From NCBI GenBank assembly GCA_014529385.2, contig CM043971.1, forward strand, positions 85,554,340 to 85,618,339: a stretch of DNA of 64,000 bases, given 5' to 3'. Under the pieces are notes generated by a model that was not told where the DNA came from, did not search any database, and worked only from the letters and a program-made list of their open reading frames with translations. Below are positions 35,874-46,230 of this stretch, one piece after another; position 1 is the stretch's first letter, and every line of letters begins with the position of its first letter. The DNA is from Adiantum capillus-veneris (lineage: Eukaryota; Streptophyta; Polypodiopsida; Polypodiales; Pteridaceae). Position numbers and translations under genes: made by a program.

Positions 35874-37922
35874 TCACACCACCCTTGGATAGGCCGGCAA
35901 ATTGACGGCCTTGCTGACAAGGATGTCTGCCAAGTGATATTGACTCATGTGATCTACTTTGAACTCAAGTTTGAAATCTTGCAGCTCCAACACCCACTTC
36001 ATAATTCTCCTTCCTGGCTTCAAATGTAGCACTACCTCTGGCAATAGATTATTAGCTGTCAACACAAAAAACTTGTGCACAATCAAATGCACCTTGAATT
36101 TCGTGCAAGCGAAGACCAGAGCCATCACCCATTGCTCTGCCTCGGTGTAGGTAGCCTCTCCGGGTCTGATCACCCTACTCTCAAAGTATATCGGCTTGTA
36201 GCTCTTCCCTACCTTTTGCAGTAGAACTGCTCCAATAGCAATTGTGCCCACTGTCATAGACACATAGAAGTTGTCCTCTCGATTGGGAGGACGCACCGCC
36301 GGCAAAAACTGACACAAAATATTCTTGACTCTATCAAAATCCTCCTGAGCTTCTTCATCCCACTCATAACCATGCACTTGCTGAGCTCTCTTTTGAAGAG
36401 GATGCACATATTATGACAACATCCAAAAGAAACATGATAGATACTTCAACTTATGAACAAACAAAGCCAAACCTTGAGCATCTGATAGTGGCTCCATCAA
36501 CACCAATACCTTTACCTTTTAGGGATCAGCCTCTATACTATTTTGCGACACCACATGACCTAATAGCTGCACTCGAGGCTGTGCTAGCTTGCACTTTTTG
36601 GGGTTTAGGTGACCTCCTTCTTCATCAAGTCTTTGAAAGCATAACTACAGCTTTGATAGGTGCTCCAACCTTGAACTGTAACAGCCTATATCATCCATGA
36701 AGACCATAATAAATCGGCCCAGGTAGGGACCAAATACCATGTTCATCCAGTCTTGGAAGGTGGCATATGCATTCACCAATCCGAACGGCATCCTGCGGTA
36801 AGTGAAACAGCCCCATGGAGATATGAATGTGGTCTTCAAGTGCAATCACTATCTGAAAGTACCCTGAAAATCCATCCATAATCGAGTATCTCTCATGCCC
36901 ATCCACGTGGTTTAGGATTTTGTCTTGAAATGGCAATGGATAGTGATTCCTCTTGGTCGCGGCATTCAAGGGCTTGTAGTCGACACACACTCTCCATTTT
37001 CCATTCTTTTTAGGGTTATGACCACTAGCAAGACCCACTTTGACTCTTTTACAGGGAATATGATGCCTGCCTCCTACAACTTATTGATCTCTTGCCAAAG
37101 GGCCTCCTTTTGGATTTCCCCTAGTCTTCTCAGCTTCTGTGCTTTAGGCCTATGTCCCTCCTTAAGAACAATCTTGTGCTCCACCCCTTTTGCACCTTGC
37201 AAATGCTTGTATTCTGTCGCAAATAGATTTGGATAGGACTCACACAGTTGAACATAACCTTCTTTTTCACCTTTGGTTAAGTCTTCACTCAACATGCTTG
37301 AAATATCTTCTATGCTTAAACCATGAGCTTGAGGCTGCATACCTTCTTCTTTAGGTGGGGAGTCGTCTATGGTGACTCCGAATAAGTTTGCATCTATCTT
37401 TAGCATGTCATCCTCGCTCTCCTCTTCCTCTATGATAGTATAGCCTTCATCATAGCCTGTCTCTGTCTCGTACTCGTAGCTTGTCATGTCGCCCTCATCT
37501 TTAACTTCCATAGGATGAGAACTACTCTCCTTCCATAAGATGAATACTTTGCTCTCTCAATCTTGTTTAGCTCCTATCGCCAAAAGCCATGGCCTACCCA
37601 AAATCATCGGATAAGCATTATCTCCTGCCTTCATCACAAAGAAGTCTATCAGGCACTCTATTCCCATCACCTTGACCTTCACATCCTGAGCCACACCCAG
37701 ACACCTAGCCTTAGTATGGTTAGACATCCGCATGTGCACATTCAACTTAACTACTGCCTTGACTACCGTCTCTTTCATGGCTGCTTCCGTCATGACACAA
37801 ACATGCACTCCACCATCTATGTAGGCTTGTACCTGCATCCTCTTTTCTATAATCGCATCCCCAAGAGGAAGAACATCTGTGGGGCTACCAACCCTCAAAG
37901 CCATGTTTTGCACCACTTGCAC
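35874..37922 (-). pseudogene. Element D protease, RT and first RNase H
   Basis: Protease 37922-37557: YIDGGVHVCVMTEAA (DGG in place of DSG), ending GRPWLLAIGA. An acidic linker (SEDDMLKIDANLFGV) leads to RT. RT: KKNGKWRVCVDYKPLNAATKR (near 36990), YSIMDGFSGYFQI, MPFGLVNAYATFQ, and active box VFMDDIGCYS (near 36680). RNase H (36407-35874): FYVSMTVGTIAIGAVLLQ, where the usual Asp is Met/Thr, then YTEAEQWVMALVFA and LTANNLLPEVV, where the usual TDxxxL has Asn. Stops and frame changes lie near 37040, 36840, 36640 and 35870. Confidence 0.85.
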
Positions 37923-37976
37923 ATTCCCCTTAGCTCTTGGTAGCGTGGTGCTAACACTTGTGGACCACTGCCTTCT

Positions 37977-39190
37977 TCACTTTGGATTTAAAGCTAGCAG
38001 CTGCCCAAAAGTAATGTTTGCTTTCTGATTTTGAATGTCACTCACCAGATTGTACTCGAGATAGCCACGCCCTAACTGGAAATCCACCTGGTTGATCTTG
38101 CGATGCCTCCTTCTTTTGTTAAGCTCGGGATGCTCTCTACCTTCGTATACCTTCTCTTTGCCTTTGCGAGCTCTAGTCTCCCGCTCTGTCTCTATCTCCC
38201 TCTCAACTCTCACTCTCTTATTGACCAAAAACTTGACATCCTGCTTATCCACCCCTATAATGTTTACTCTTGGGACCTCGCCTCCATTTGGTGGAACTGG
38301 CTGCACAGGATTCTCTACCGCTTGCTCTCTTGGACTATTGAACTGCCCCTGACCTCGACCTCTACCAAAAAGTGGGTAAATAACTCCTCTCTCTCTCTCT
38401 CTATGTGGTTGAGGACAATCAGGTGCATAGTTGCCCTCTTCTCCGCAATTGTAAAACCTTCCTGGCAGCGGCCTTGCCCTGCCCCTTGCTCCTCTTTGTT
38501 GTCCTCTATCCATCACACTGAGCCGCAACTCTTGCATTTTCTCGGATAAATCCTGCACCGTGCGCACCCAACTTTGTGGCACAACTGTTACACCTCGATT
38601 TCCATGATTTTCCTCGTGTATAGCCTTCCTTGGACTCTGCGGTTGAACATGGGCCATCGTCTCATAGCGTGACACACCCTGCTCTATCTTCTTCTTTATC
38701 TTTCTGCTCTTTGATCGGGCAATCGCTAAGCACCATTGTAATTCTCTGGGCTTTTGAAATCAACTTTTTCTCTCACCTTGGGGTGCAGACACACCATGAA
38801 ATTTTCCAACTTGAAGTACTCTCCATTAGCCAATTGCATGGCTGTCGCTAGCTCTGCCCAACACTCTTCAAAATGACCCAAAAACAGATTGAACTCTTCA
38901 CTTATGTCTTGCTTAAGTGCCTTCAGCTTCACATCCATCTCAATTGGGGATGCCTCCTTGCAAAAGTCGTGAAGAAATCTCGCTCGTAGAGCTGGCCATT
39001 CTTGCTTTGGCTCGCCTTCCAATGCTTCATACCATGCTTTAGCTTTACCACGCATCACCAAAGGAAAAGTATGCATTTTGCTATCCTCGTTTGGCATACG
39101 CAATGATAGCATATACAGCTCGAAATACGACATTCACTCGTCAGGGTTCTCTTCGCCTGTGAAAATTGGTCCATAGCTTCTAGCTTCCAT
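37977..39190 (-). pseudogene. Element D gag
   Basis: Starts at ATG 39190 (MEARSYGPIFTGEENPDE). A TGA where a Trp is expected precedes MSYFELYMLSLRM (39133). The gag core includes FPLVMRGKAKAWYEALEG and RARFLHDFCKEASP. After a frame change (38675-37977) the nucleocapsid box reads FYNCGEEGNYAPDCP, a CCHC knuckle that has lost its first Cys and its His. The tail is very basic (REIETERETRARKGKEK). The start lies only 79 bp from the LTR boundary, a short leader. Confidence 0.8.
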
Positions 39191-39268
39191 GACTTCCAAC
39201 GCGAAAAACCGCTTCTTTTTTATTAACTGGGAGCAATCAGCGTGGTCCTCTATGGGGGCACCAGAATA

Positions 39269-39462
39269 TGCAGAGGGGGAATGGGGGAACACACCCGACA
39301 CAAACACAAGGGACTCTCTATAGCTCAGGGTATCCAAAGCACCCCTATCCTCTCAGAAAACACCTTTAAAGAAACACTTTACACTAGCAGACCACTGCCT
39401 GCCCAATTTCCACTGCTCACACACTCCACAGATCCACCACACAAGGCACACCTGTTACCATG
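39269..39462 (-). repeat. Element D 5' LTR, truncated
   Basis: Matches 31601-31795 (for example ACAAACACAAGGG, CTCTCTATAGCTCAGGGTATCC and CCCTATCCTCTCAGAAAACACC) and breaks off at 39462, where unrelated plus-strand protease coding begins. The adjacent minus-strand TGGTGCCCCCATAGAGGACC (from about 39263) is the candidate PBS; I could not name its tRNA. Confidence 0.7.
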
Positions 39463-40610
39463 GCCTCTCGACTATGGGAATTACAGAAGGATACACTGTC
39501 AACAGATGATGAATGGCTAGATGGAATGAACCTTCGCATCAAAGTACAGCTGAACAATCATAGCACAAATGCATTGGTCGATACAGGAGCTCAAGTAAAT
39601 GCAGTCAGTTATTCCACGTACAAGAAAGCAACGAATCAGTCTTTGATGTCAAGATTATCAACTATTAAAGGATGCAACAAGAACCCAACATCGGCACTGG
39701 GAGTAGTCAACTTAAATGTGATAGTACATGGACGTTCATGCCTTCATTAGTTTGTATGCTTACTAGATGAATACATGAATGAAACAATGATTCTTGGAAT
39801 CTCATGGATGCGGACGTACAAGGCAGTACCAGATTGGGATACCAATCAACTCAAGCTATCACATAAAGGCGGACAACTCATTGTTCCAATTGCACCAAGC
39901 AAAGAAGAATGGAAAGAGATTACCAACAGAACAACCCATGATGCAATCAATTATCTCCATCCTATAGACAAGCAAATGCTACAAGTAGCATGCAAGGAGT
40001 CAAGCATATTTGGGTACCAAAAGCACAACTCAAGGACAAGCCGTTTCAAATTTGGGTGCCCAAAACATCATCTACTGTACCAAAGACAGTGCCAAGGTTC
40101 AAAACACAAAGAAGTGCATCTTCAAGCAGGGAACCTAACACAAGATGGATTGGGAGAAAAAACGAGCACTTATCTTCTCCACAAACTGTAAAATCGATGA
40201 AGCGGTGGTTAAGTCTCAAAACACTCAACCACAACATTTTATCCAAGGAAAACGAAGATACCAATGGCAAGTTAAAGCTCAACAATTGTCATCATTGATA
40301 CCGACAACTCAGTAAATTAGCGTGCCAAAGCATCTTGACGGTACAATAAAGCAAAGAGCACACAAGCTACAAGATTTGCTCTTTGAGAGACAGCAACAAA
40401 AAAACCTCGATGTCAGAAACCCTTGAGTTAATTACTCAAGACCTAACTCTTGTAGAGCATAATGGTTTGAATTGCATTGATCTTCAAAGAATGGTAGATC
40501 CAACCAAGGCTATACATAGACACAATTGTTCAACCCATGCACACAGTCATCCCAGAGTACGCCATCTAGGAGGGGTGGAAGGGAACTAAGTAATTAAGGG
40601 CAATGTTTGA
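39463..40610 (+). pseudogene. Retroelement aspartic protease fragment (plus strand)
   Basis: The reading starting near 39460 (LWELQKDTLSTDDEW) contains a retropepsin core: STNALVDTGAQVNAVSYSTY (DTG active site near 39590), LGVVNLNVIVHG and TMILGISWMRTYKAVPDW. A stop at about 39750 and a frame change near 39990 break it. The following part repeats a WVPK phrase (IWVPKAQLKDKPFQIWVPK). No RT follows: within 600 bp the coding ends at a purine tract. It is therefore a deleted or non-autonomous element tail. Confidence 0.7.
40567..40590 (+). other. Candidate polypurine tract
   Basis: TAGGAGGGGTGGAAGGGAAC at about 40567-40586, at the end of the protease-containing coding region and just before AT-rich sequence, as expected before a 3' LTR. 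Confidence 0.55.
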
Positions 40611-41238
40611 AGAGAGAGGAAAGAACTGTATGTTAACGTGTAATTTTTTGCAAAATTACCTAATAATTTGACAAGTCATCAATAGGAAAAATTTAACTCT
40701 GATAACATCTTCTCGATGAGTGTAAATAGTGTATATACTATTAGAAAATCATTAAAAAATGGTCTTTTTTGGTTTATTTCATCATTTTTCTTGATATTGG
40801 GACCTAAAAATAGAGAAATCCACCAAAAAACAATAAAGCAGTGTTTCTCAATGGATTTTATTTATTATTGATTTTTCACTTTTCTTTTTTAGAGCATTTT
40901 ATTATATTCTTTGATTTTTTCAATAAACAGGTCAAAAATTAATAATAAATGGCAAATGAGCTCAGATGGAGAATTTGAAGATACGCTGATGATTAAAAGA
41001 ACAAGATGGGCAGGCACAAAAAATTTCAATCGAATCAATAGATGGAAGCAAGAAGCCTGAATTAGGCTGCCAAGGCCTACTTTCGCAAATTCTTGCAGAA
41101 TGAGCTAACGAGATCCGATTGAAGAAATTTTTGATCTAACATAGGACTAATAGGGAAATTTGGGGGAAAATAGTTTGGGAAGTTCGAGTATAGATATCCA
41201 AGGTAGCCCAAAATCACCTCATTTCCAGTAGTCACTCT
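40605..41238 (+). other. AT-rich LTR-like tail
   Basis: A possible 3' LTR starting TGTTTGAAGAGAGAGG (40605) after the polypurine tract. It is AT-rich with no ORF. The end is not located, and it runs into the left inverted repeat of the gene block. Confidence 0.35.
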
Positions 41239-41330
41239 TGGAGGAGAGAGCTCCATTAGGGCCAAAAACGACTCAAAAAGGGCTGTTTGTTAATCTAAGG
41301 ATTAAGGAATAGTCCAATAGTTATTTGACA
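41215..41330. repeat. Left inverted repeat of the five-gene block (candidate TIR)
   Basis: CATTAGGGCCAAAAACGACT (from about 41251) through CAAAAAGGGCTG (41282) is, with one mismatch, the reverse complement of 55079-55111. Weaker similarity extends on both sides (CTTGGAGGAGAGAGC outward, TTAAGGAATAGTCCAA inward), about 100 bp in all. The pair encloses genes a to e. Confidence 0.5.
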
Positions 41331-41696
41331 CGTATACAAAAGTATGGCACTCTTGTCTCCTCTATTTTGGGTTTTGGTGGTCCTATTTTGACGGAAAACC
41401 ACTAAATGTCTTGATCATAAGGCTGAAACTGCTATATTTGGGTGCTTTCGACGAGAGAGCTCATTAAATTTGCGGCCCAAAGTAATGAATTCTCATATTT
41501 TATTCTATTTTATATTTCACAAAAGTGTTGTCAAAAGATACAAAATCTATGTCAGAAGGCTCTCAAAACAAGGGCATTAATGACAAATCACCTACTTTTT
41601 TCAAACGTATACTTTTTTCGCTCTCTCTCTCTTTTGTGAGAGGTTTAAGTCTTTCCGTCTATATTTTCTTTCTTCTTCTCTAATCTCTGAGTTTCC

Positions 41697-42945
41697 ATGG
41701 CGTCTTTTTCATGTCGCCCTTCACATAATATAACTTCTTGTGACTTTCATAACGTTAGAGAGGATGGTCTTTGGAAGCCCATATCTTTTCGTGTGAATGA
41801 CTGGGTAGCTTCCTTCATGCAAAGGTGTACACAGAGTTAAGAGAACTAAACATGATAAAGTAAAAAACCATTGAAAAGGTCGTGTTCTTTCTTTCAAAGT
41901 GACTGACAATGGCTAGCTAGCTAAGTTTCAACATGTGTACATGGCCAAGGATATGGTGTTAGACTGGGAAGAACATCCCACACTGCATTCTTACTGTAAG
42001 TACAAAAAAAACTTCTATTTGATACAATGAATGTTTCATTCTCTCATTGTTTTTCTCATTTTTTTATTCCATTCCAGATATATTTCCTTCATTAGCTGTG
42101 GAATGGCAGCCTGTGGAGAGTCTAAGTGGGACGTTCAAAGAAATGCATAAAGGGATTAGACGCTATATATGCTGACAAGCCACCTTCCTTTTACAAAACA
42201 ATGGATTTGTTTGTCTATTTTGCAGAATACAAAGTTCCATCACGAGAAGGTGCATATGGAGAACTACATCAGTTACCCGTTCCCACCATAAGTTCACTTG
42301 ACTGGGAAGCTCCTGACTATATCAAGCTTCAAATCCAAGATCAAAGAAGACATCCTTAAAGCTATGTCTCCGGGCAGGATATCAAGAAGGATTAAAATTC
42401 AATGGTTCTTGCCTATACATGTCTTCGTGGCATGTTTCAAAACCATGGACTGCTAGAGGACAAAGACGATATGGCTTAATAGAAGACTTCTATGACTGAA
42501 TTGGATAATATACTTGGAGACGGATGGAGCACCAAAGAAACTTTCCATATTGGTGATAATATTAGTTGTAGAGTAAGCCTAAATTCTATGTCTATCTCAT
42601 ATCAACTATGTCGTCAATCATTAGTTCTGGGCTACGACTATAGGAGATGGAGAAGCAAATTAGGTAGCTGGGTTCCTCTCGACTAAGGAAAATTGTCCAG
42701 AGTTTGAACTAAAGGTCACAGTCCATCCACACACCAAGTATAGAAGCCTGATAGTAAAACAACAAATTGGAGACTAGATGATGTTAGAGAATCTCTTGAG
42801 TTTCTTGATGAAACATCTCCCGAGTATACATTCAAAGTGGATGAAATTGTGGTGAGCACAAGGATGGAGAATTCAACCTCTTGCATCACATGCCTTCCCC
42901 CAAAAAGAGTTGTATTTGAGCCGCTTGCAAGGACTTGAAAAAACA
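41697..42945 (+). pseudogene. Gene a, unknown protein (decayed, multi-exon)
   Basis: A CT-rich leader (41615-41690) precedes ATG 41697 (MASFSCRPSHNITSCDFHNV...), open for 47 codons to a TAA at 41838. Further coherent pieces follow: FQHVYMAKDMVLDWEEHPTL, a GTAAGT donor near 41996 and a TTCCAG acceptor near 42078, then MDLFVYFAEYKVPSREGAYG (near 42200), TELDNILGDGWSTKETFHIG (near 42495), VSLNSMSISYQLCRQSLVLG, and ESLEFLDETSPEYTFKVDEI up to about 42945. Stops and frame changes separate them. I recognise no domain. It converges on gene b, with about 220 bp between the coding ends. Confidence 0.5.
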
Positions 42946-43165
42946 AGTTCAATATTGTAATCATTTTTCAAATATATTTATCTTTTCTCTACCTTATTGT
43001 GATCATTATTTATGTTTTTTTAAACTTACATGACACCATGATACACATTTAAGAATTGATAGTTGGTATTAAGTATTTGAAGTACAAAATTATGAATCAC
43101 CAAAGGGTATATATATGTTCATATGGACAAAATGAACAAAAGTATACATAGCTTTTGTGGAGTAA

Positions 43166-43909
43166 TCAATCATGAAACTCCACTTTTCTTTTTGCTTGAG
43201 AGGATTCTGCATCCTCAAAGACCCTTTTTCTTTTGTGTTCAGAAGGGGGTGAAAGTTCAAGAGTGGGTGGTGGTGGTGACTTGGGCTCCTCATGGCTTGG
43301 CACGGGTGACTTGGCAGGGGTTGGTGCTTTGGACTCCTCAGGGCTTGGGACGGGTGACTTGGCAGGGGTTGGTGCTTTGGGCTCCTGAGGAGTGGCTGGC
43401 TTCGGTGACTTGGCAACCTTCTTTGGCAACATGAATGGTAGCTTGAAAGGTGAGCTAGTTTCCTCCCCCTTACTGTTCTTAACTATACGACGCTTTTGAA
43501 CGTTGAATTTTAATGGTGAGTGGAATGGATGGCCCTTTGTATCTACTCTTTTTTTTGCAGGGCTCTTCTTCTTGGTGGGACTCTTCCCCTTGGCAGTCTT
43601 CTTGGTGGGAATCTTCCCCTTGGCAGGGATCTTCTTCTTGGTGGGACTCTTCTCCTTGGCAGGACTCTTCTTGGCATGGCTCTTCTTTGTAGGACTCTTC
43701 TTCTTGTGATCCTTTTTCTTTGTATGGATCTTATTTGTAGGACTTTTCTTCTTCTGATCCATTTTCTTTGCATCCAAACCCTTGGTGGCTCTACCTTTCT
43801 TTGGTGGCAAAGGAGATTCTGGATCATTTGGATTAATTGATCTTTCCAAAACCATAGAAACATCCTTCTCTCTCACCCACGTGACCCAAGACTTTGGATA
43901 GTCATGCAA
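43166..43909 (-). other. Gene b exon 5: lysine-rich S/T-P-x-K repeat tail
   Basis: After LHDYPKSWVTWVREKDVSMV, about 230 residues are dominated by KKKSPTKK, KKSPAKE and KKIPAKGKIPTKK repeats. Two longer copies of PKAPTPAKSPVPSPEESKAP type and a C-terminal basic patch (EHKRKRVFEDAE, QAKRKVEF) follow. Such S/T-P-K-K motifs bind the DNA minor groove in linker histones and sperm histones. The frame is open throughout, unlike the rest of the gene. The underlying DNA is a minisatellite (43560-43720), which could also inflate the repeats. Confidence 0.7.
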
Positions 43910-44998
43910 CTGAAACAAATAGAAAAAGGAATTAAAGGACATGAGTACGTACATACATAGTTAAGAAATCAAAGTAAATACATGAGCCACACACTTACAG
44001 TGAGTGTAGTCATCCGGCACCTTGACTCAAGATATCTCCATGCATTGGCAAGCACCCTCCATCCACAAGATGTTGAGTCTGTTTGTAAAGGCACTTTTTG
44101 ATTGTAGTACTTGAAACCTTCTATATTGTAATCCTTATTTGTGGTACTCAGGTGACCAACAATAAGTTTGGCATCACTGCAAGAAGATATTGAATCAAAA
44201 AGCTACTAATAGAAAACAATGGGCCATCAAGCATAGATCATACTTCATACTTACAGTTTACTTCTCCCATGGATACTTGACAATGAATTCATAAATATAA
44301 TATCTTTCTCCAAAAGATTGAAGATAATAAGACTCCAATGTCCTCTACAAAAAATAACAATTAGCTAGGAATACCACAAAATGTCAAAAATAACATGTAA
44401 GGAGTTAAGATTTACCTTTCAACATAGGGGTATATTATGTAATTGGTTGCAAGTCAGCGTGTTAAAATATTCAAAAAAACTTGAAAGGCTTCCTTGCTTG
44501 TTAAAAAGGCACTGTGTCACTAGAGGGTCAAGTATGGAAATTTGCATAGCTAGAGCCTCTGGAAGATCCCTCATAAGACACCTGAAAAAGAAAACACACC
44601 CACAATGAGGCCCTTGTGCCTGCCTTGCACATGCACTAATAATTAGCAAAGGAGAAACACATACCTGAGACAGATAAAGAGCACAGTGTCACCAAGCTCA
44701 ATGTTGGGGTTTACAAGCATACTTGTGTCTTGAGGGAATATGTCCAACTACACCTCATTATCTCCAAACAAGGAGACATCCACCACCATTTGGCCTGTAA
44801 CTTTTTCATAAAGAAGAGAGTTGGATGCTCTTAAAATTTATGCTTCCTCTTTAAGGATAGCATCCTCTGATATCATGTCTTGCTCCCTCTCAACCTCCTT
44901 TTCTGCTTTGATATCTTGGGCCTTTCTTGTCTCATACTCATGTGTAACATCCTCAATGACAACCCCTGAATCTTTCTGTTGCCTGGAAGGAGAGATAT

Positions 44999-45471
44999 TT
45001 AAAATTTGGAAGGCTCTAAGATCCTCACTAGGAATAAGCTCAAGAGCCTTGACACAAGCACAAAATCTTTGCTCATAAGTGTGACCCTGTGAGCAAATGC
45101 AGCTGCAATGTAGCTATCATTCATAAAGTCTATGAGAAAATCCTCGGCAGCTTCCTGAAGGCACATCAAAGCTTGGGATTACCACCTTATTGAGACAAAA
45201 TTTTTGATATTCATCATGCTCACAAGTCTATCTGGTATCTCTTTGACAGCTCTCATGAAAGGTAGCTTTGGAATCAGTAGATAAGTAGACTTTTGTGCTT
45301 TTCTTATTTCTCTTAAAGATTTGACTTGATAATTCAACCTTTTTCTAGCAGTAGCCACTGACAAGGTTGTGGAGGTGGTGGTTTCTCTGGATCTTCTTTC
45401 TCTAAATCATCTTTTTCTAGATCATTTGGGGCTTGGTAGAATTTCCTTGCAGTCTGCTTTGTCCTCACCAT
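44999..45471 (-). other. Histone H3/CENH3-like domain of gene b
   Basis: From ATG 45471 the frame reads MVRTKQTARKFYQAPNDLEK; residues 3-10 equal the canonical H3 tail (RTKQTARK). A Pro/Glu-rich linker (EKEDPEKPPPPQ) and a frameshift lead to LREIRKAQKSTYLLIPKLPF, the H3 alphaN region, then MRAVKEI. Next comes VSIRW, a TAA (45181-45179), and SQALMCLQEAAEDFLIDFMN, which is helix alpha2. HRVTLMSKDFVLVSRLL follows, covering loop 2 and helix alpha3. The RW before alpha2, EAAEDFL, RVTLM and KDF-L are closer to plant CENH3 than to canonical H3, while the tail is canonical-like. Histone-fold homology is strong; the CENH3 assignment needs alignment. Confidence 0.8.
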
Positions 45472-45488
45472 TTGGGTCACAAAACACC

Positions 45489-45600
45489 GCACGATGCAAT
45501 AGCTGGGTCACCCACAATCTACAAGCTGTCTGTATCGTGTTGTATATGAAGCTAATGATTTTGGCTAGGAATCATGGAGGGATATCTGTACAACGTTGTC
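45489..45600. repeat. Single copy of the ~99-bp palindromic-arm repeat, upstream of gene b
   Basis: GCACGATGCAATAGCTGGGTC...TGTATCGTGTTGTATATGAAGC matches the units at 47615-47971. It ends up only ~18 bp from the gene b ATG, a promoter position. Confidence 0.7.
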
Positions 45601-45685
45601 GAGAAATTTGCGGTCTTACCAGGAAAGCACCGGGCTTATGGCTGTGAGAGTTTGTGAGAGAACTCCAAAAAACTATATGAAGGGG

Positions 45686-46230
45686 TTAAACCATAGATGC
45701 CATGAAGACTAGGGTTTGGAAAGAAGTGCAATCAAAGAAGACCCACTCTTTCTCTCTTGCACTCACACACACAAAGAAAGAACACAAAAGAGAATGCCAA
45801 AATAACACAAAGATGAAAACATCATGGCTATGGTCATATCGTATCATGGGTAGTATGAAAGGGTTAATAGATGAGTTAATGGCATTCAATCTTGGCTGAC
45901 CAAATAGGCTACGAATTGTTCTTTGGAATTGTAGTTTTGTGCTTACCATAATATATATATTTTGTCTAGTGATTGGGATTAATTGTGTATACAAATCCTC
46001 TTGGTTCATAGCAAGATAACTACGCTTACGTCAAAAGAAAAGTTATAGTCTATGAGAGGTAGTATAATGGGATCCGATGATAGAAGCATTTCATTGAGCC
46101 TTTCTGGGCCAAAGAGAAACACTATACGTTGTTGAAAGTGTATTTTATGGCTAATCCATACATTAATTCTAATAGATCGTACAGAGTGAAAGCGATAGAA
46201 ATTATCATCATGTGGATTATTCATCTAGGA
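45686..46230 (-). repeat. Two-copy degenerate tandem duplication
   Basis: The minus strand has two related stretches: LFGPERLNEMLLSSDPIILP (46224-46006) and LFGQPRLNAINSSINPFILP (about 46009-45800). Both belong to ~207-bp DNA repeats. The protein-level likeness may simply follow the DNA duplication; no function is suggested. Confidence 0.5.

Larger units (their letters stand above)
31601..39462 (-). mobile_element. Tat-like Ty3/gypsy element D
   Basis: A minus-strand element with a long LTR on the left (31601-34078), pol and gag (34100-39190), and a truncated 5' LTR on the right (39269-39462). The two LTR pieces are about 90% identical by eye, so it is older than the copia element. The presence of a second, archaeal-type RNase H domain between RNase H and integrase marks the Tat/Ogre-type lineage. 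Almost every domain boundary carries a stop or frame change. Confidence 0.85.
43166..45471 (-). pseudogene. Gene b: H3/CENH3-like domain + protease-like part + lysine-rich tail
   Basis: Five exons on the minus strand: 45471-44665, 44581-44416, 44344-44255, 44176-43999 and 43909-43166. All introns are GT-AG, and the frame is preserved across introns 1, 2 and 4. Exon 1 encodes an H3-like tail and histone fold (separate entry), then an acidic region (IPSEDLRAFQILNIS, QDIKAEKEVEREQDMISEDA) and VSLFGDNEV...LDIFPQDTSML. Exons 2-4 encode MRDLPEALAMQISILDP, RTLESYYLQSFGERYYIYEF and VPLQTDSTSCGWRVLANAW; the last resembles the Gln...Cys-Gly active-site end of Ulp1 (C48) proteases. Exon 5 encodes a Lys/Pro-rich tail. 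Lesions include frameshifts near 45365, 45045 and 44255, TAA at 45181-45179, and stops near 44797, 44745, 44418 and 44260. The single-gene reading rests on the splice frames. Confidence 0.65.

Noticed and set aside
43123-43840. Plus-strand Leu/Gly-rich frames opposite gene b exon 5
   Set aside because: Complement of the lysine-rich minisatellite; the minus frame fits splice sites and continues gene b.
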